NCBI GenBank assembly: GCA_947003375.1
Contig: CAMQOJ010000231.1
Span: forward strand, 1-6,903
Length of the DNA: 6,903 bases
From: an uncultured Lachnospiraceae bacterium
Lineage (GTDB): Bacteria > Bacillota > Clostridia > Lachnospirales > Lachnospiraceae
Direction: 5' to 3'
Part shown: in pieces, positions 1-6,726 of the stretch
Numbering within the stretch: the stretch's first letter is position 1
Layout: each line of letters opens with the position of its first letter
Program-made: the position numbers and the translations under genes
The notes under the pieces: model-generated
What the model was told of the DNA's origin: nothing
Databases searched by the model: none
What the model saw: the letters and a program-made list of their open reading frames with translations, nothing else

Positions 1-71
<71 letters not shown>

Positions 72-2738
72 GTGGGGAGTGCTGCTATCGACAAGATTAG
101 CGATAATGACAGCGAGAGCCTGTCCACTTATGAGCAGGAGATTATAGCGGCCACAATGAACATTACGCTTCCGGCCGGAATTGAAGCCGTGAATGCAGGA
201 TTGTTCAAAGAGGCAGAGGCGAAGGAGAAGGAGACAATCACAGGAAAACAGATTTTGCCTGCAAATATCCCCCAGAAGACTGTCACTACGTACGGACTGA
301 GGGATGTGCCTGAAAATGCGTTTGAAAATGCTGAGTATCTGTCTTCGGTAGCCTTGTTGGGCAACATCGAGTCTATTGGTAAATACGCATTTAAAGATTG
401 TAAAAACCTGATGGCGGCAAGCGTCGCGCCGAATGTTTCGGAGATAGGGATAGCGCCTTTCATCGGGTGTGATAAGTTGTCCCATGTAGATTTTCAGGGT
501 GGGCCTAATTTTACTTGCGATAACTCCATTATCTTTTCATTGAATGAGGACGGAACGAAGAAAGGCTTGATTGAGTACCTCAATGGCAGAGGAAACGATA
601 TAATAAAGAGCACAGAAACGGAAGGGATTACAGAAATCTCACCGGAAGCATTTCGGAATACAAGTGTGGACAGCGTGGACTTTAGCAATTCAGAGTTTAC
701 GGAGTTGCCGTATGGAGTATTTCAGGATACGGAAGGAGAGAAGGGGCTGAGGAGCGTGATTCTGCCCATAAAATGTGCTAAGATTGGAAAGGATGCATTT
801 ACTGACAGCAAGATTAGAAGCCTTACAATACCAAATAAGAACTGCTATCTGGATGATAAAATGTTTGGTAATGCAAGTGGTAATAATGAGTTCACAAATA
901 TAAGCGTATTGGAGATTTATAGCCCGGAGGGGGGCACTACACAGTCTTCTGCCGAAGGCATAGGGGCCAAATGGAATGATTATACAGGCTATTTTACGGT
1001 TAGGTTTCTCGGATATGATGAGGAGTCCGGAGATGACGATGGATATGTAATCAAGATTGCTGATTTTGTGACACCGGGCTGGCCGGTTGTAGCATTGGAA
1101 CCAAAAGCGGAAGAGATTACGGTACCTCCGGATCGTGCGTTTGAAGGATGGGATTATAAAGAAGAGAATCCGCTCGTCAATAGCGATATGGATGTTAAAG
1201 CGATATATTCAAAAGGCTATAAGGTGGTCTTCTTTGATAGCGACCGTCGGACTATAATTTCCGAGATGAACATTTTACCTGGTCAAGCTTTGACACCGCC
1301 TGCATTTGATAAGGCGGGAGTGCTTATCGATGAATGGATAAATGAAGCTACAAGAGATATTTTGACCTATAATGACTTTAGTAGTCTAAACGTAACGGAA
1401 GACATGGAATTTACCGTATATAAAAAGGGCGGTTCAAAGCCAGGGGATGATAACTCCGGAGGTAACACTGGGAGCGGAAACAATCCTGGAGGGAATACTG
1501 GGAGCGGAAACAATCCTGGAGGGAATACTGGAAGCGGGAATAATCCGAATGACCCCAACGGACCCGCCCTAGGTAAACATACCTTACAGGTTCGCAATGG
1601 AAGCGGCTCCGGATATTATGCAAAGGACGAACAGGTTATCATAACAGCCAATGCTCCTGAGGAGGGCATGGAATTTAACGGTTGGGATATCAGTCCTGCA
1701 GACACTGCTATTGTAGATAAGACACGTTCTGCTACCATCATTACCATGCCTGATAAAGATGTAGCAGTCATAGCAAACTATAAAGCAAAGGACAGCACCA
1801 CTGGCAGTGGGAATGGCGCATCCCTTCATAGTTTGCTGGTTCATAACGGAAGCGGCTCCGGAAGTTATGCTACAGGCGCTCAAATCATCATTACGGCGAA
1901 CGAACCAGGAAGAGGGCAGACGTTTAGCGGCTGGACTGTCAGCCCTGCTGACACAGTGGTTACTGACAAGACACTTGCTTCTGCGATTATAACGATGCCG
2001 GATCATGATGTGGCGGTAATTGCCAATTTTAAGGGAGGAACGAATACCTCGACTAGCACAGGCTCCGGCAACACCTCCAGCACCAACACCAACCGTCCCA
2101 ACGGCAGCACAGGCACAGTTGGCGGCACCACCGTAGTCATCGACAAGAACGGCCTGTCCAACACGGGCGTGGTCTCCGCTACGGTGAACGGATCCTCTGA
2201 CAACTTTACGATTAAGATTACGGAGAGCAGTGCCGCTGCGGAGGCAGCTTTGAAAGCACTGCAAGCCGAGTACGGAAGCCTTGACAATATCAAGTACTTC
2301 CCCATGGACATCTCTCTCTACGATTCCACAGGGAATACGAAGATTACGGATACCACGGGCCTGTCCGTGAGCATTACCCTGCCGCTGCCGGATTCGCTGA
2401 TTACCTATGCGGGCAACAACAAGGTGGCCGGCGTGGTGAATGACAAGCTGGATAAGCTGACTCCCAGGTTCACGACCATCAGCGGAGTGCCTTGCATCAC
2501 TTTTACGGCAGAGCATTTCTCACCATATGTGATTTACGTGGACATTGCGAATCTGTCGGACGGCACGATTACGGATGACACGCCGAGCACAGGGGACGGC
2601 ATCCATCCCAAGTGGTTCCTGTCCATCGGATTGGCTTGCCTGTCCTTCGTGATGTTCATGATGAAGGACAACAAGGGCGCACAGAACAAAGGCCGTTCCG
2701 GAAAGAAGCGGAAGGTGGCTGTGAGGGCAAGGAATTAA
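72..2738 (+). CDS. Large LRR / InlB-repeat surface protein, 5'-truncated
   Basis: This is a cell-surface protein, probably adhesin-like, with no enzymatic motif. The GTG at 72 is only the edge of the poly-G artefact; the true start and signal peptide are missing. Residues are numbered from that GTG (888 in all). Residues ~28-285 carry irregular BspA-type LRRs (LRR_5 style, for example IGKYAF and CKNL at 102-113). Residues ~308-450 hold two InlB/Listeria-Bacteroides-type repeats with FEGW and VKAIY or FTVYK signatures. Residues 463-492 are three copies of GGNTGSGNNP. Residues 503-571 and 586-654 are two near-duplicate divergent InlB-like domains. A Thr/Ser/Asn/Gly linker leads to a C-terminal module (~688-826). 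A TPSTGD motif (837-842), a hydrophobic stretch (848-864) and a long basic tail follow, resembling a non-canonical sortase signal or a simple membrane anchor. Base composition shifts from AT-rich to GC-rich near 2040. The next gene starts 17 bases downstream. Family assignment is firm; ligand and function are unknown. Confidence 0.88.
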   Translation: MGSAAIDKISDNDSESLSTYEQEIIAATMNITLPAGIEAVNAGLFKEAEAKEKETITGKQILPANIPQKTVTTYGLRDVPENAFENAEYLSSVALLGNIESIGKYAFKDCKNLMAASVAPNVSEIGIAPFIGCDKLSHVDFQGGPNFTCDNSIIFSLNEDGTKKGLIEYLNGRGNDIIKSTETEGITEISPEAFRNTSVDSVDFSNSEFTELPYGVFQDTEGEKGLRSVILPIKCAKIGKDAFTDSKIRSLTIPNKNCYLDDKMFGNASGNNEFTNISVLEIYSPEGGTTQSSAEGIGAKWNDYTGYFTVRFLGYDEESGDDDGYVIKIADFVTPGWPVVALEPKAEEITVPPDRAFEGWDYKEENPLVNSDMDVKAIYSKGYKVVFFDSDRRTIISEMNILPGQALTPPAFDKAGVLIDEWINEATRDILTYNDFSSLNVTEDMEFTVYKKGGSKPGDDNSGGNTGSGNNPGGNTGSGNNPGGNTGSGNNPNDPNGPALGKHTLQVRNGSGSGYYAKDEQVIITANAPEEGMEFNGWDISPADTAIVDKTRSATIITMPDKDVAVIANYKAKDSTTGSGNGASLHSLLVHNGSGSGSYATGAQIIITANEPGRGQTFSGWTVSPADTVVTDKTLASAIITMPDHDVAVIANFKGGTNTSTSTGSGNTSSTNTNRPNGSTGTVGGTTVVIDKNGLSNTGVVSATVNGSSDNFTIKITESSAAAEAALKALQAEYGSLDNIKYFPMDISLYDSTGNTKITDTTGLSVSITLPLPDSLITYAGNNKVAGVVNDKLDKLTPRFTTISGVPCITFTAEHFSPYVIYVDIANLSDGTITDDTPSTGDGIHPKWFLSIGLACLSFVMFMMKDNKGAQNKGRSGKKRKVAVRARN
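1458..1547 (+). repeat. Three 30-bp tandem repeats encoding GGNTGSGNNP
   Basis: Three head-to-tail 30-bp units (1458-1487, 1488-1517, 1518-1547) each encode the ten-residue linker GGNTGSGNNP. Units 1 and 2 differ by only two silent bases near their start, and unit 3 has four silent changes relative to unit 2. Because the period is a multiple of three, gain or loss of units would keep the reading frame and change only the spacer between the InlB-like repeats and the following domains. Such in-frame repeats commonly vary between strains through slippage; that variation is inferred here. Confidence 0.93.
1578..2033 (+). repeat. Duplicated ~69-residue InlB-like domain
   Basis: Two 207-bp segments (1578-1784 and 1827-2033) encode domains of equal length without gaps; by eye 44 of 69 residues match. 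Shared landmarks are NGSGSG near the start, IITAN, a central GW, SPADT, IITMPD and a closing DVAVIAN. The pattern fits the divergent InlB B-repeat / bacterial repeat family found in tandem on Gram-positive surface proteins, where it forms small beta-rich stalk or spacer units. A 14-residue linker separates the copies. They arose by internal duplication, but have diverged enough that this is not a recent event. Confidence 0.85.
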
Positions 2739-2743
2739 CGTCG

Positions 2744-2749
2744 AAAGGA
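2744..2749 (+). promoter_or_regulatory. RBS that decides the start of the second LRR gene
   Basis: AAAGGA lies six bases before the ATG at 2756 and directly abuts an in-frame ATG at 2750, too close for that codon to be used. A further in-frame ATG at 2612 lies deep inside the upstream gene with no ribosome site. The 2756 start also gives a clean signal peptide beginning MKGKKR. With only 17 bases between the upstream stop and this ATG, the gene is probably translated from the same transcript. Confidence 0.75.
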
Positions 2750-2755
2750 ATGTAT

Positions 2756-4780
2756 ATGAAAGGGAAAAAGCGTCTTTTAGGTGCCTTGATGGTAATAGCG
2801 GCACTGATAATCATGCAGGTTCCTGGAACGGAAGCAGATGCGTCAACATCTGCTTCCGGTTTTCAAATGGAGGGAAGTACGCTGGCAAGGTACCGGGGGA
2901 CGGATAAGAACGTGTCCATTCCCGACACGGTGCAGACCATCGGCCAGGGGGCTTTTGAGGACGACATGAATATCGAGCTGGTGGTGCTGCCCAATTCGGT
3001 GAAGCGGATTGAGGCCTATGCCTTTTGGGGCTGCGACAATCTGGACACAGTGGTCCTGGGAAAGGGCCTGAGCGAGGTGGGTGATTATGCCTTTACCAAT
3101 TGTACAGGTCTGGAACAGATATCCATTCCCTCTACGGTGACTTCCATAGGAAGGGAAGCCTTTAAGGATTGTACCAATCTGAAGGATATTACGATTCCGC
3201 CGGAGACTGTGAACATACATGAGTCGGCCTTTGACGGATGTACCCAGCTGACCATCCATTATGAGAACGGAAGCGCTGCGGAGAAGTATGCGAAGGACTT
3301 CTACGAGCGCCAGAAGGAGATGCCCGGGTATGAAGAGCCTGTTCCCACGCCCGCTCCTTCTGAGGGGACAGAGCAGGTCACGCCTACGCCGGCTCCGGAG
3401 GAGACACCTGTGCCCACACAGGCTCCTGTGGAGGAGGGAGTAGTACTGGGAACGACCCACATAGTGGGAAATAAGGCGGTTCTCTTCCTGAACAACGCGA
3501 TGCTGCGCGTGCTTGGAGGGGAGCCCGACCAGGGGAGCGGAAATTCGTCTGTGGATGCCCCTGGAGTGGATTCCGGCGATGTGGACGAGGGAGGCGGCTC
3601 CGGCGGTATAGGGACCGATGACGGGCTGGCAGGGACGGATATCCCGAAGTATCGGATAGTGGACGGACACACTGTGGCGGATCAGGCCTACTATCGGAAT
3701 ACGGGATTGGAAGATATGGCACTGGCGGATGGGATTGTCCGGATAGGGGAGTTCTCTTTTGCCAGAAGCTCCCTGACGTCCATTGGATTGCCCCAGGGGC
3801 TGGAGCATATCGGCTATGGCGCCTTCTATCACTGTGGCCAGCTGGCGGACGTTGCGCTGCCGGACAGTGTCATGTGCGTGGAGCCGAAAGCCTTTGAGCA
3901 CAGCTTGTGGGTGGACAGTTTCCTGGCCGGCGGAAGCCCTGAGGACGGAGGGGAGAGCGCCGAAGCGGGAGACTTCCTTGTGACAGGCGGTGTCCTGGTG
4001 GCCTATCGGGGGGATTCGAAGGAGGTAGCGGTTCCCGAGGGCGTGCGCGTGATTGCCGGGGAGGCGTTTCGCGGCCACACGGAGATGGAGCGCGTGGCTT
4101 TGCCGAACAGCCTGCTGGTGATAGGCGAAGGGGCGTTTGAGGGCTGTACGGGCCTGGGAGAGATAGCCCTTGGAAAGAACGTGGAGGAAATCAAGGACAG
4201 GGCTTTCCTGGGGAATGGGGTGTCGGAGATTTCCATCCCTGCATCTGTGAAGAAAATAGGCCTCCAGGCCTTTGGCAATACCGTGCTCACCTATGAGGGC
4301 GCGGAAGCGGAATATACCTATGAGCCTTCGGCCACAAGGCTGGCCAATGAGGCTTACCGCGTCTATGACGGAATAGACGGCGGGGAGCCGGGCGTCACGG
4401 TGAAGGGGCTGGAAGGGGCATCCGCTGCCTTGGAAGGGGCTGCCGGGAGTTATGTCCTGACTGTGGAGCGGCCCGAAGATGAGAGCAGGATGGAGAGCGC
4501 ATTCCAGCGTTCCTTCCAGAGCGGAGTTCCGGAAGGGATGGCTATATATAATCTTACCCTGACGGACGGGAGCGGAATCCCGCTGATGAAGCTCGGAAAT
4601 CGGGCCCTGGACGTAGAAATCCCTGTTCCGGAGGGACTGCAGGGACGCAGGCTGCGGGTAGTGGCGCTGGATGCCAACGGCCAGCTGGAAGCAGTGGAAG
4701 CGGAGCAGATTACAATGGATGGCAGGGAGGTATTGTGCTTTAGGCTGGATTATGTATCTATGATAGGGGTGGGGGAATAG
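2756..4780 (+). CDS. Secreted BspA-like leucine-rich-repeat protein
   Basis: The product is a complete secreted protein of 674 residues. Residues 1-28 form a typical signal peptide: basic MKGKKR, a hydrophobic core at ~7-22, and probable cleavage near TEA/ADA. LRR block 1 (~36-168) has BspA-type units of the form IP..V..IG..AF..C. A Pro/Thr-rich spacer with PTPAP repeats (~194-225) and a Gly/Asp-rich spacer (~254-292) follow. LRR block 2 (~298-390) and block 3 (~407-513) restart the pattern, and a YRG cap-like motif opens blocks 1 and 3. The C-terminal module (~535-674) resembles the one in the upstream protein, but the chain ends at GVGE with no anchor, so it is probably released or held non-covalently. 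BspA-family LRR proteins bind host or matrix proteins in some bacteria; that role is only inferred here. The gene is probably co-transcribed with its upstream neighbour and ends before a strong terminator. Confidence 0.92.
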   Translation: MKGKKRLLGALMVIAALIIMQVPGTEADASTSASGFQMEGSTLARYRGTDKNVSIPDTVQTIGQGAFEDDMNIELVVLPNSVKRIEAYAFWGCDNLDTVVLGKGLSEVGDYAFTNCTGLEQISIPSTVTSIGREAFKDCTNLKDITIPPETVNIHESAFDGCTQLTIHYENGSAAEKYAKDFYERQKEMPGYEEPVPTPAPSEGTEQVTPTPAPEETPVPTQAPVEEGVVLGTTHIVGNKAVLFLNNAMLRVLGGEPDQGSGNSSVDAPGVDSGDVDEGGGSGGIGTDDGLAGTDIPKYRIVDGHTVADQAYYRNTGLEDMALADGIVRIGEFSFARSSLTSIGLPQGLEHIGYGAFYHCGQLADVALPDSVMCVEPKAFEHSLWVDSFLAGGSPEDGGESAEAGDFLVTGGVLVAYRGDSKEVAVPEGVRVIAGEAFRGHTEMERVALPNSLLVIGEGAFEGCTGLGEIALGKNVEEIKDRAFLGNGVSEISIPASVKKIGLQAFGNTVLTYEGAEAEYTYEPSATRLANEAYRVYDGIDGGEPGVTVKGLEGASAALEGAAGSYVLTVERPEDESRMESAFQRSFQSGVPEGMAIYNLTLTDGSGIPLMKLGNRALDVEIPVPEGLQGRRLRVVALDANGQLEAVEAEQITMDGREVLCFRLDYVSMIGVGE

Positions 4781-4804
4781 AAAATTCAAGCGCGGAGTAA
4801 TAGA

Positions 4805-4846
4805 AAGGGGTTGTCGCATGGTTTCGTGCGACAGCCCCTTCTTCTT
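4805..4846. terminator. Bidirectional intrinsic terminator between convergent genes
   Basis: A 14-bp stem (4805-4818 paired with 4827-4840) contains a single G-T wobble and closes an 8-base loop. Reading rightward, it is followed by a T-rich CTTCTT stretch 25 bases after the LRR gene's stop. Reading leftward, the run after the stem is TTTCTATTA, 24 bases beyond the MCP stop at 4864. Flanking A and T tracts on the two sides let one hairpin end both transcripts. The T tracts are interrupted by C, so efficiency cannot be judged by eye. Confidence 0.88.
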
Positions 4847-4863
4847 GAAATTAAGTATCGAGC

Positions 4864-6558
4864 CTACCAGCGATTCCGGTCAGCCCGCAGCCTGAACTTC
4901 TGCACGGAGAGCTTCAGCTCGGCGGCCTGGTCGTTCAGTTCTCTTGCGGAGGCGGCGGATTTCTCGGCCGTGGAGGCATTGGTCTGGACTACCTCGGAGA
5001 TCTGCTCCATGCCCTGGGTCAGCTGCTTCAGGGACAGGGACTGCTCCACGGCGGAGCCTGCTATGTGCTCCACCAGCTCCGAGGACTTCCGGGCGCTGGT
5101 GATCACCTCGGAGAGGGCGTTGGTGGTATCGGTGGACAGGTCGGAGCCGTACTGTACCAGCTGCATGGAATTCTCGATGAGCTTTGCGATGTCCTGGGCG
5201 GAAGCGGAGCTCTTGTTGGCCAGGTTCTGCACTTCGTCCGCCACCACGGAGAAGCCTTTTCCCGCCTCCCCTGCCCGGGCCGCTTCCACAGAGGCGTTCA
5301 GGGCCAGGATTTTGGTCTGGAAGGCGATGTCGCTGATGGTCTTGATGATGCCGCCTATCTGGTTGGAGGAGGATGAGATGTCCTTTATGGCGGTGGTCAG
5401 GGCCGTCATCTTCTCGTCACAGATCCGCAGCTGCATGGAGGCGTCCTCGGAGGCCTGCTTGGCATCGTCCGCATCCCTGGAGGTCTGGTCTACCTGCTTG
5501 GAGATTTCATGGATGCTGGAGGAGAGCTGCTGGACGGCTGCCGCCTGCTGCACATTGCCGTTGGACAGGGTCTGGGCATCCGATGCCATGCGCTCCGATT
5601 CCTCGGACACGCGCTCTGCCGTCAGATGAATCCGGCTCAGGGCCTGGTTCAGGGAGTCCAGGATCTGCCGCATGGCGTCCTGTATCGGCAGGAATTCTCC
5701 CCGATAGTCGTCCCCCACGGTGAGGTTCATGTTGCCCTGGGCCATCTGGGCCAGGGTATGGTCGATTTCCTTTATGTATTTCTTCAGCTCCCCCTTGGTC
5801 TCATGGATGGAGGCCACCAGCATTCCGATTTCGGAAGTGTTGGGCTCCAGGGAGAACTCCGCGGACAGGTTCCCCTGGGAGATCTCCATCATCTGCTCCT
5901 TGACCTTCAGCACCGGGCGCATAATCATGATGCGGGAGATGACCATGTTCAGCAGCTGGATGACGCCCACCATGACCAGCGCCAGAATCATGCTCAGCCG
6001 GATGCCCTCCGCCCTTGCCTGGAGCTCCTGGACCTGGGTCAGGGAGCGCTGGTCCAGGTCAGCCAGGAACTGCTCCTTGAGGGCGTTGATCTGGGCGATG
6101 GACTCGCTGTAATCCGTCCCGTATACATAGGAGACCGCCTCGGCCATGTTTCCGGCCTGGACTTCCTCCATGGCGTTTTCCTCCAGGGGGACCAGGCGGT
6201 TGGACAGGGCGAACATGTCGTCTATCATGCCCTGCTCCTCATCGGTGATGCCGATCTCCTGCAGGGCGGCGACGCCCTTGTCCCGGTTCTGAAGGTCGTT
6301 GACCTCGCTCCAGTAGTTGTCGTAATGCTGCTGGTCGCCGGTGGCGGCGAAGGCCCGCACCTCGTTGGTAAGGTAGGCGGAGCCGTTCATGAAGCGGTTG
6401 GCGTTGTAGGTGAGGCTGAACCGTTCCTCGTTGGCAGTGTTGAGCTGGCCGCTGACTTGACTGTATGCAATCAGGGAATATACCATATATATCAGGGTCA
6501 GGATGGATATTCCGTTCAGAATCAGGGTCAAAGTGGATTGCTTCATTGCTCGTTTCAT
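4864..6558 (-). CDS. Methyl-accepting chemotaxis protein (transmembrane receptor)
   Basis: This is a membrane chemoreceptor that senses an extracellular signal and controls CheA through CheW. The ATG at 6558 is chosen because AAGGAGGG sits eight bases upstream; a longer frame from 6621 has no ribosome site. The protein has 564 residues. TM1 is ~9-33, the extracellular sensor ~34-186 is helical and fits a four-helix-bundle type (LTNEVRAFAATGD at 63-75), and TM2 is ~188-210. A HAMP region follows from ~211 to 263 (MRP at 212-214), then a second HAMP-like segment at ~264-308 with MAQGNMNLTV. The cytoplasmic coiled-coil rod carries the signalling tip at ~404-450 (LALNASVEAARAGE, GKGFSVVADEV) and returns through a second methylation helix. 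Unusual points are Lys416 where the QTN motif normally has Asn, and Gln444 where EVR normally has Arg. There is no C-terminal NWETF-type CheR tether. The ligand cannot be predicted. No che or flagellar genes are visible nearby, so it is probably an orphan receptor. Confidence 0.96.
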   Translation of the reverse strand: MKRAMKQSTLTLILNGISILTLIYMVYSLIAYSQVSGQLNTANEERFSLTYNANRFMNGSAYLTNEVRAFAATGDQQHYDNYWSEVNDLQNRDKGVAALQEIGITDEEQGMIDDMFALSNRLVPLEENAMEEVQAGNMAEAVSYVYGTDYSESIAQINALKEQFLADLDQRSLTQVQELQARAEGIRLSMILALVMVGVIQLLNMVISRIMIMRPVLKVKEQMMEISQGNLSAEFSLEPNTSEIGMLVASIHETKGELKKYIKEIDHTLAQMAQGNMNLTVGDDYRGEFLPIQDAMRQILDSLNQALSRIHLTAERVSEESERMASDAQTLSNGNVQQAAAVQQLSSSIHEISKQVDQTSRDADDAKQASEDASMQLRICDEKMTALTTAIKDISSSSNQIGGIIKTISDIAFQTKILALNASVEAARAGEAGKGFSVVADEVQNLANKSSASAQDIAKLIENSMQLVQYGSDLSTDTTNALSEVITSARKSSELVEHIAGSAVEQSLSLKQLTQGMEQISEVVQTNASTAEKSAASARELNDQAAELKLSVQKFRLRADRNRW

Positions 6559-6565
6559 ATCAGAG

Positions 6566-6573
6566 CCCTCCTT
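6566..6573 (-). promoter_or_regulatory. Strong RBS of the MCP gene
   Basis: On the minus strand these bases read AAGGAGGG, a near-perfect anti-Shine-Dalgarno match, with eight bases from the end of AGGAGG to the ATG at 6558. It fixes the start and rules out the in-frame ATG at 6621, which has no comparable site and would put 21 residues that do not look like a signal or membrane segment before TM1. Confidence 0.9.
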
Positions 6574-6592
6574 GAAAGTAGGTATTGGTACT

Positions 6593-6621
6593 AGTCTACC
6601 TAATACATCGGAATAATTCAA
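6593..6621 (-). promoter_or_regulatory. Possible sigma-A promoter of the MCP gene
   Basis: On the minus strand a -35 like TTGAAT (6616-6621) and a -10 like TAGACT (6593-6598) are separated by exactly 17 bases. The -35 matches four of six consensus bases (TTGACA) and so does the -10 (TATAAT). Transcription would begin near 6586, leaving a leader of about 28 bases before the start codon. It overlaps the sigma-28-like site, so one of the two may be chance. Confidence 0.4.
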
Positions 6622-6631
6622 GCCATATTTC
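6605..6631 (-). promoter_or_regulatory. Possible sigma-28 (SigD/FliA-type) motility promoter
   Basis: On the minus strand GAAA (6628-6631), a 15-base spacer and TCCGATGT (6605-6612) resemble the flagellar sigma consensus TAAA-N15-GCCGATAT. Three of four -35 bases and six of eight -10 bases match, including the CCGAT core, and the spacing is ideal. Chemoreceptor genes are classic members of this regulon in Bacillus, E. coli and clostridia, which supports the reading. It was found by eye and not scored against background. Confidence 0.5.
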
Positions 6632-6644
6632 GAAAAAAATTCAC

Positions 6645-6678
6645 TTTTGGCCCAAATTAGTCAAGAAATTTGCCAAAA
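6645..6678. promoter_or_regulatory. Imperfect dyad upstream of the MCP promoters
   Basis: TTTTGGC (6645-6651) is the reverse complement of GCCAAAA (6672-6678). Inside it, AAATT (6654-6658) pairs with AATTT (6667-6671) around an 8-base loop, with two unpaired C residues on one side. The site lies just upstream of the candidate MCP promoters and before the rightward frame at 6727. It could be an operator for a dimeric regulator, or a weak hairpin in AT-rich DNA. It does not match any named operator I can recall. Confidence 0.35.
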
Positions 6679-6726
6679 TTCTCCGGAACACTTCCTTAAT
6701 ATGGAAAAAACGATGCTCTGACGGGT

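Noticed and set aside
1584..2516. A 310-codon leftward frame opposite the first surface-protein gene
   Set aside because: It lies over the duplicated domains and C-terminal module of a convincing sense gene and has a composition typical of antisense shadows.
2612..2755. A longer N-terminus for the second LRR gene from the ATG at 2612
   Set aside because: It would overlap the upstream gene by over 120 bases, has no RBS, and would bury the signal peptide 48 residues inside the protein.
2843..4819. A 658-codon open frame antisense to the second LRR gene
   Set aside because: It mirrors the codon bias of the real gene, its translation is rich in His/Arg/Leu/Gln without domains or a signal peptide, and the sense strand has clear LRRs, a signal peptide and an RBS.
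5509..6594. A 361-codon rightward frame opposite the MCP gene
   Set aside because: Its translation is a low-complexity Gly/Val/Leu/His shadow of the MCP codons, has no RBS and shows no family signature, while the MCP frame is unmistakable.
6701..6721. A mini-frame (MEKTML) ending just before the ATG at 6727, possibly a leader peptide or a sign of a frameshift
   Set aside because: It has only six codons and a weak, distant GGAA-type ribosome site, so chance is the simplest explanation; reads could show whether a base is missing.
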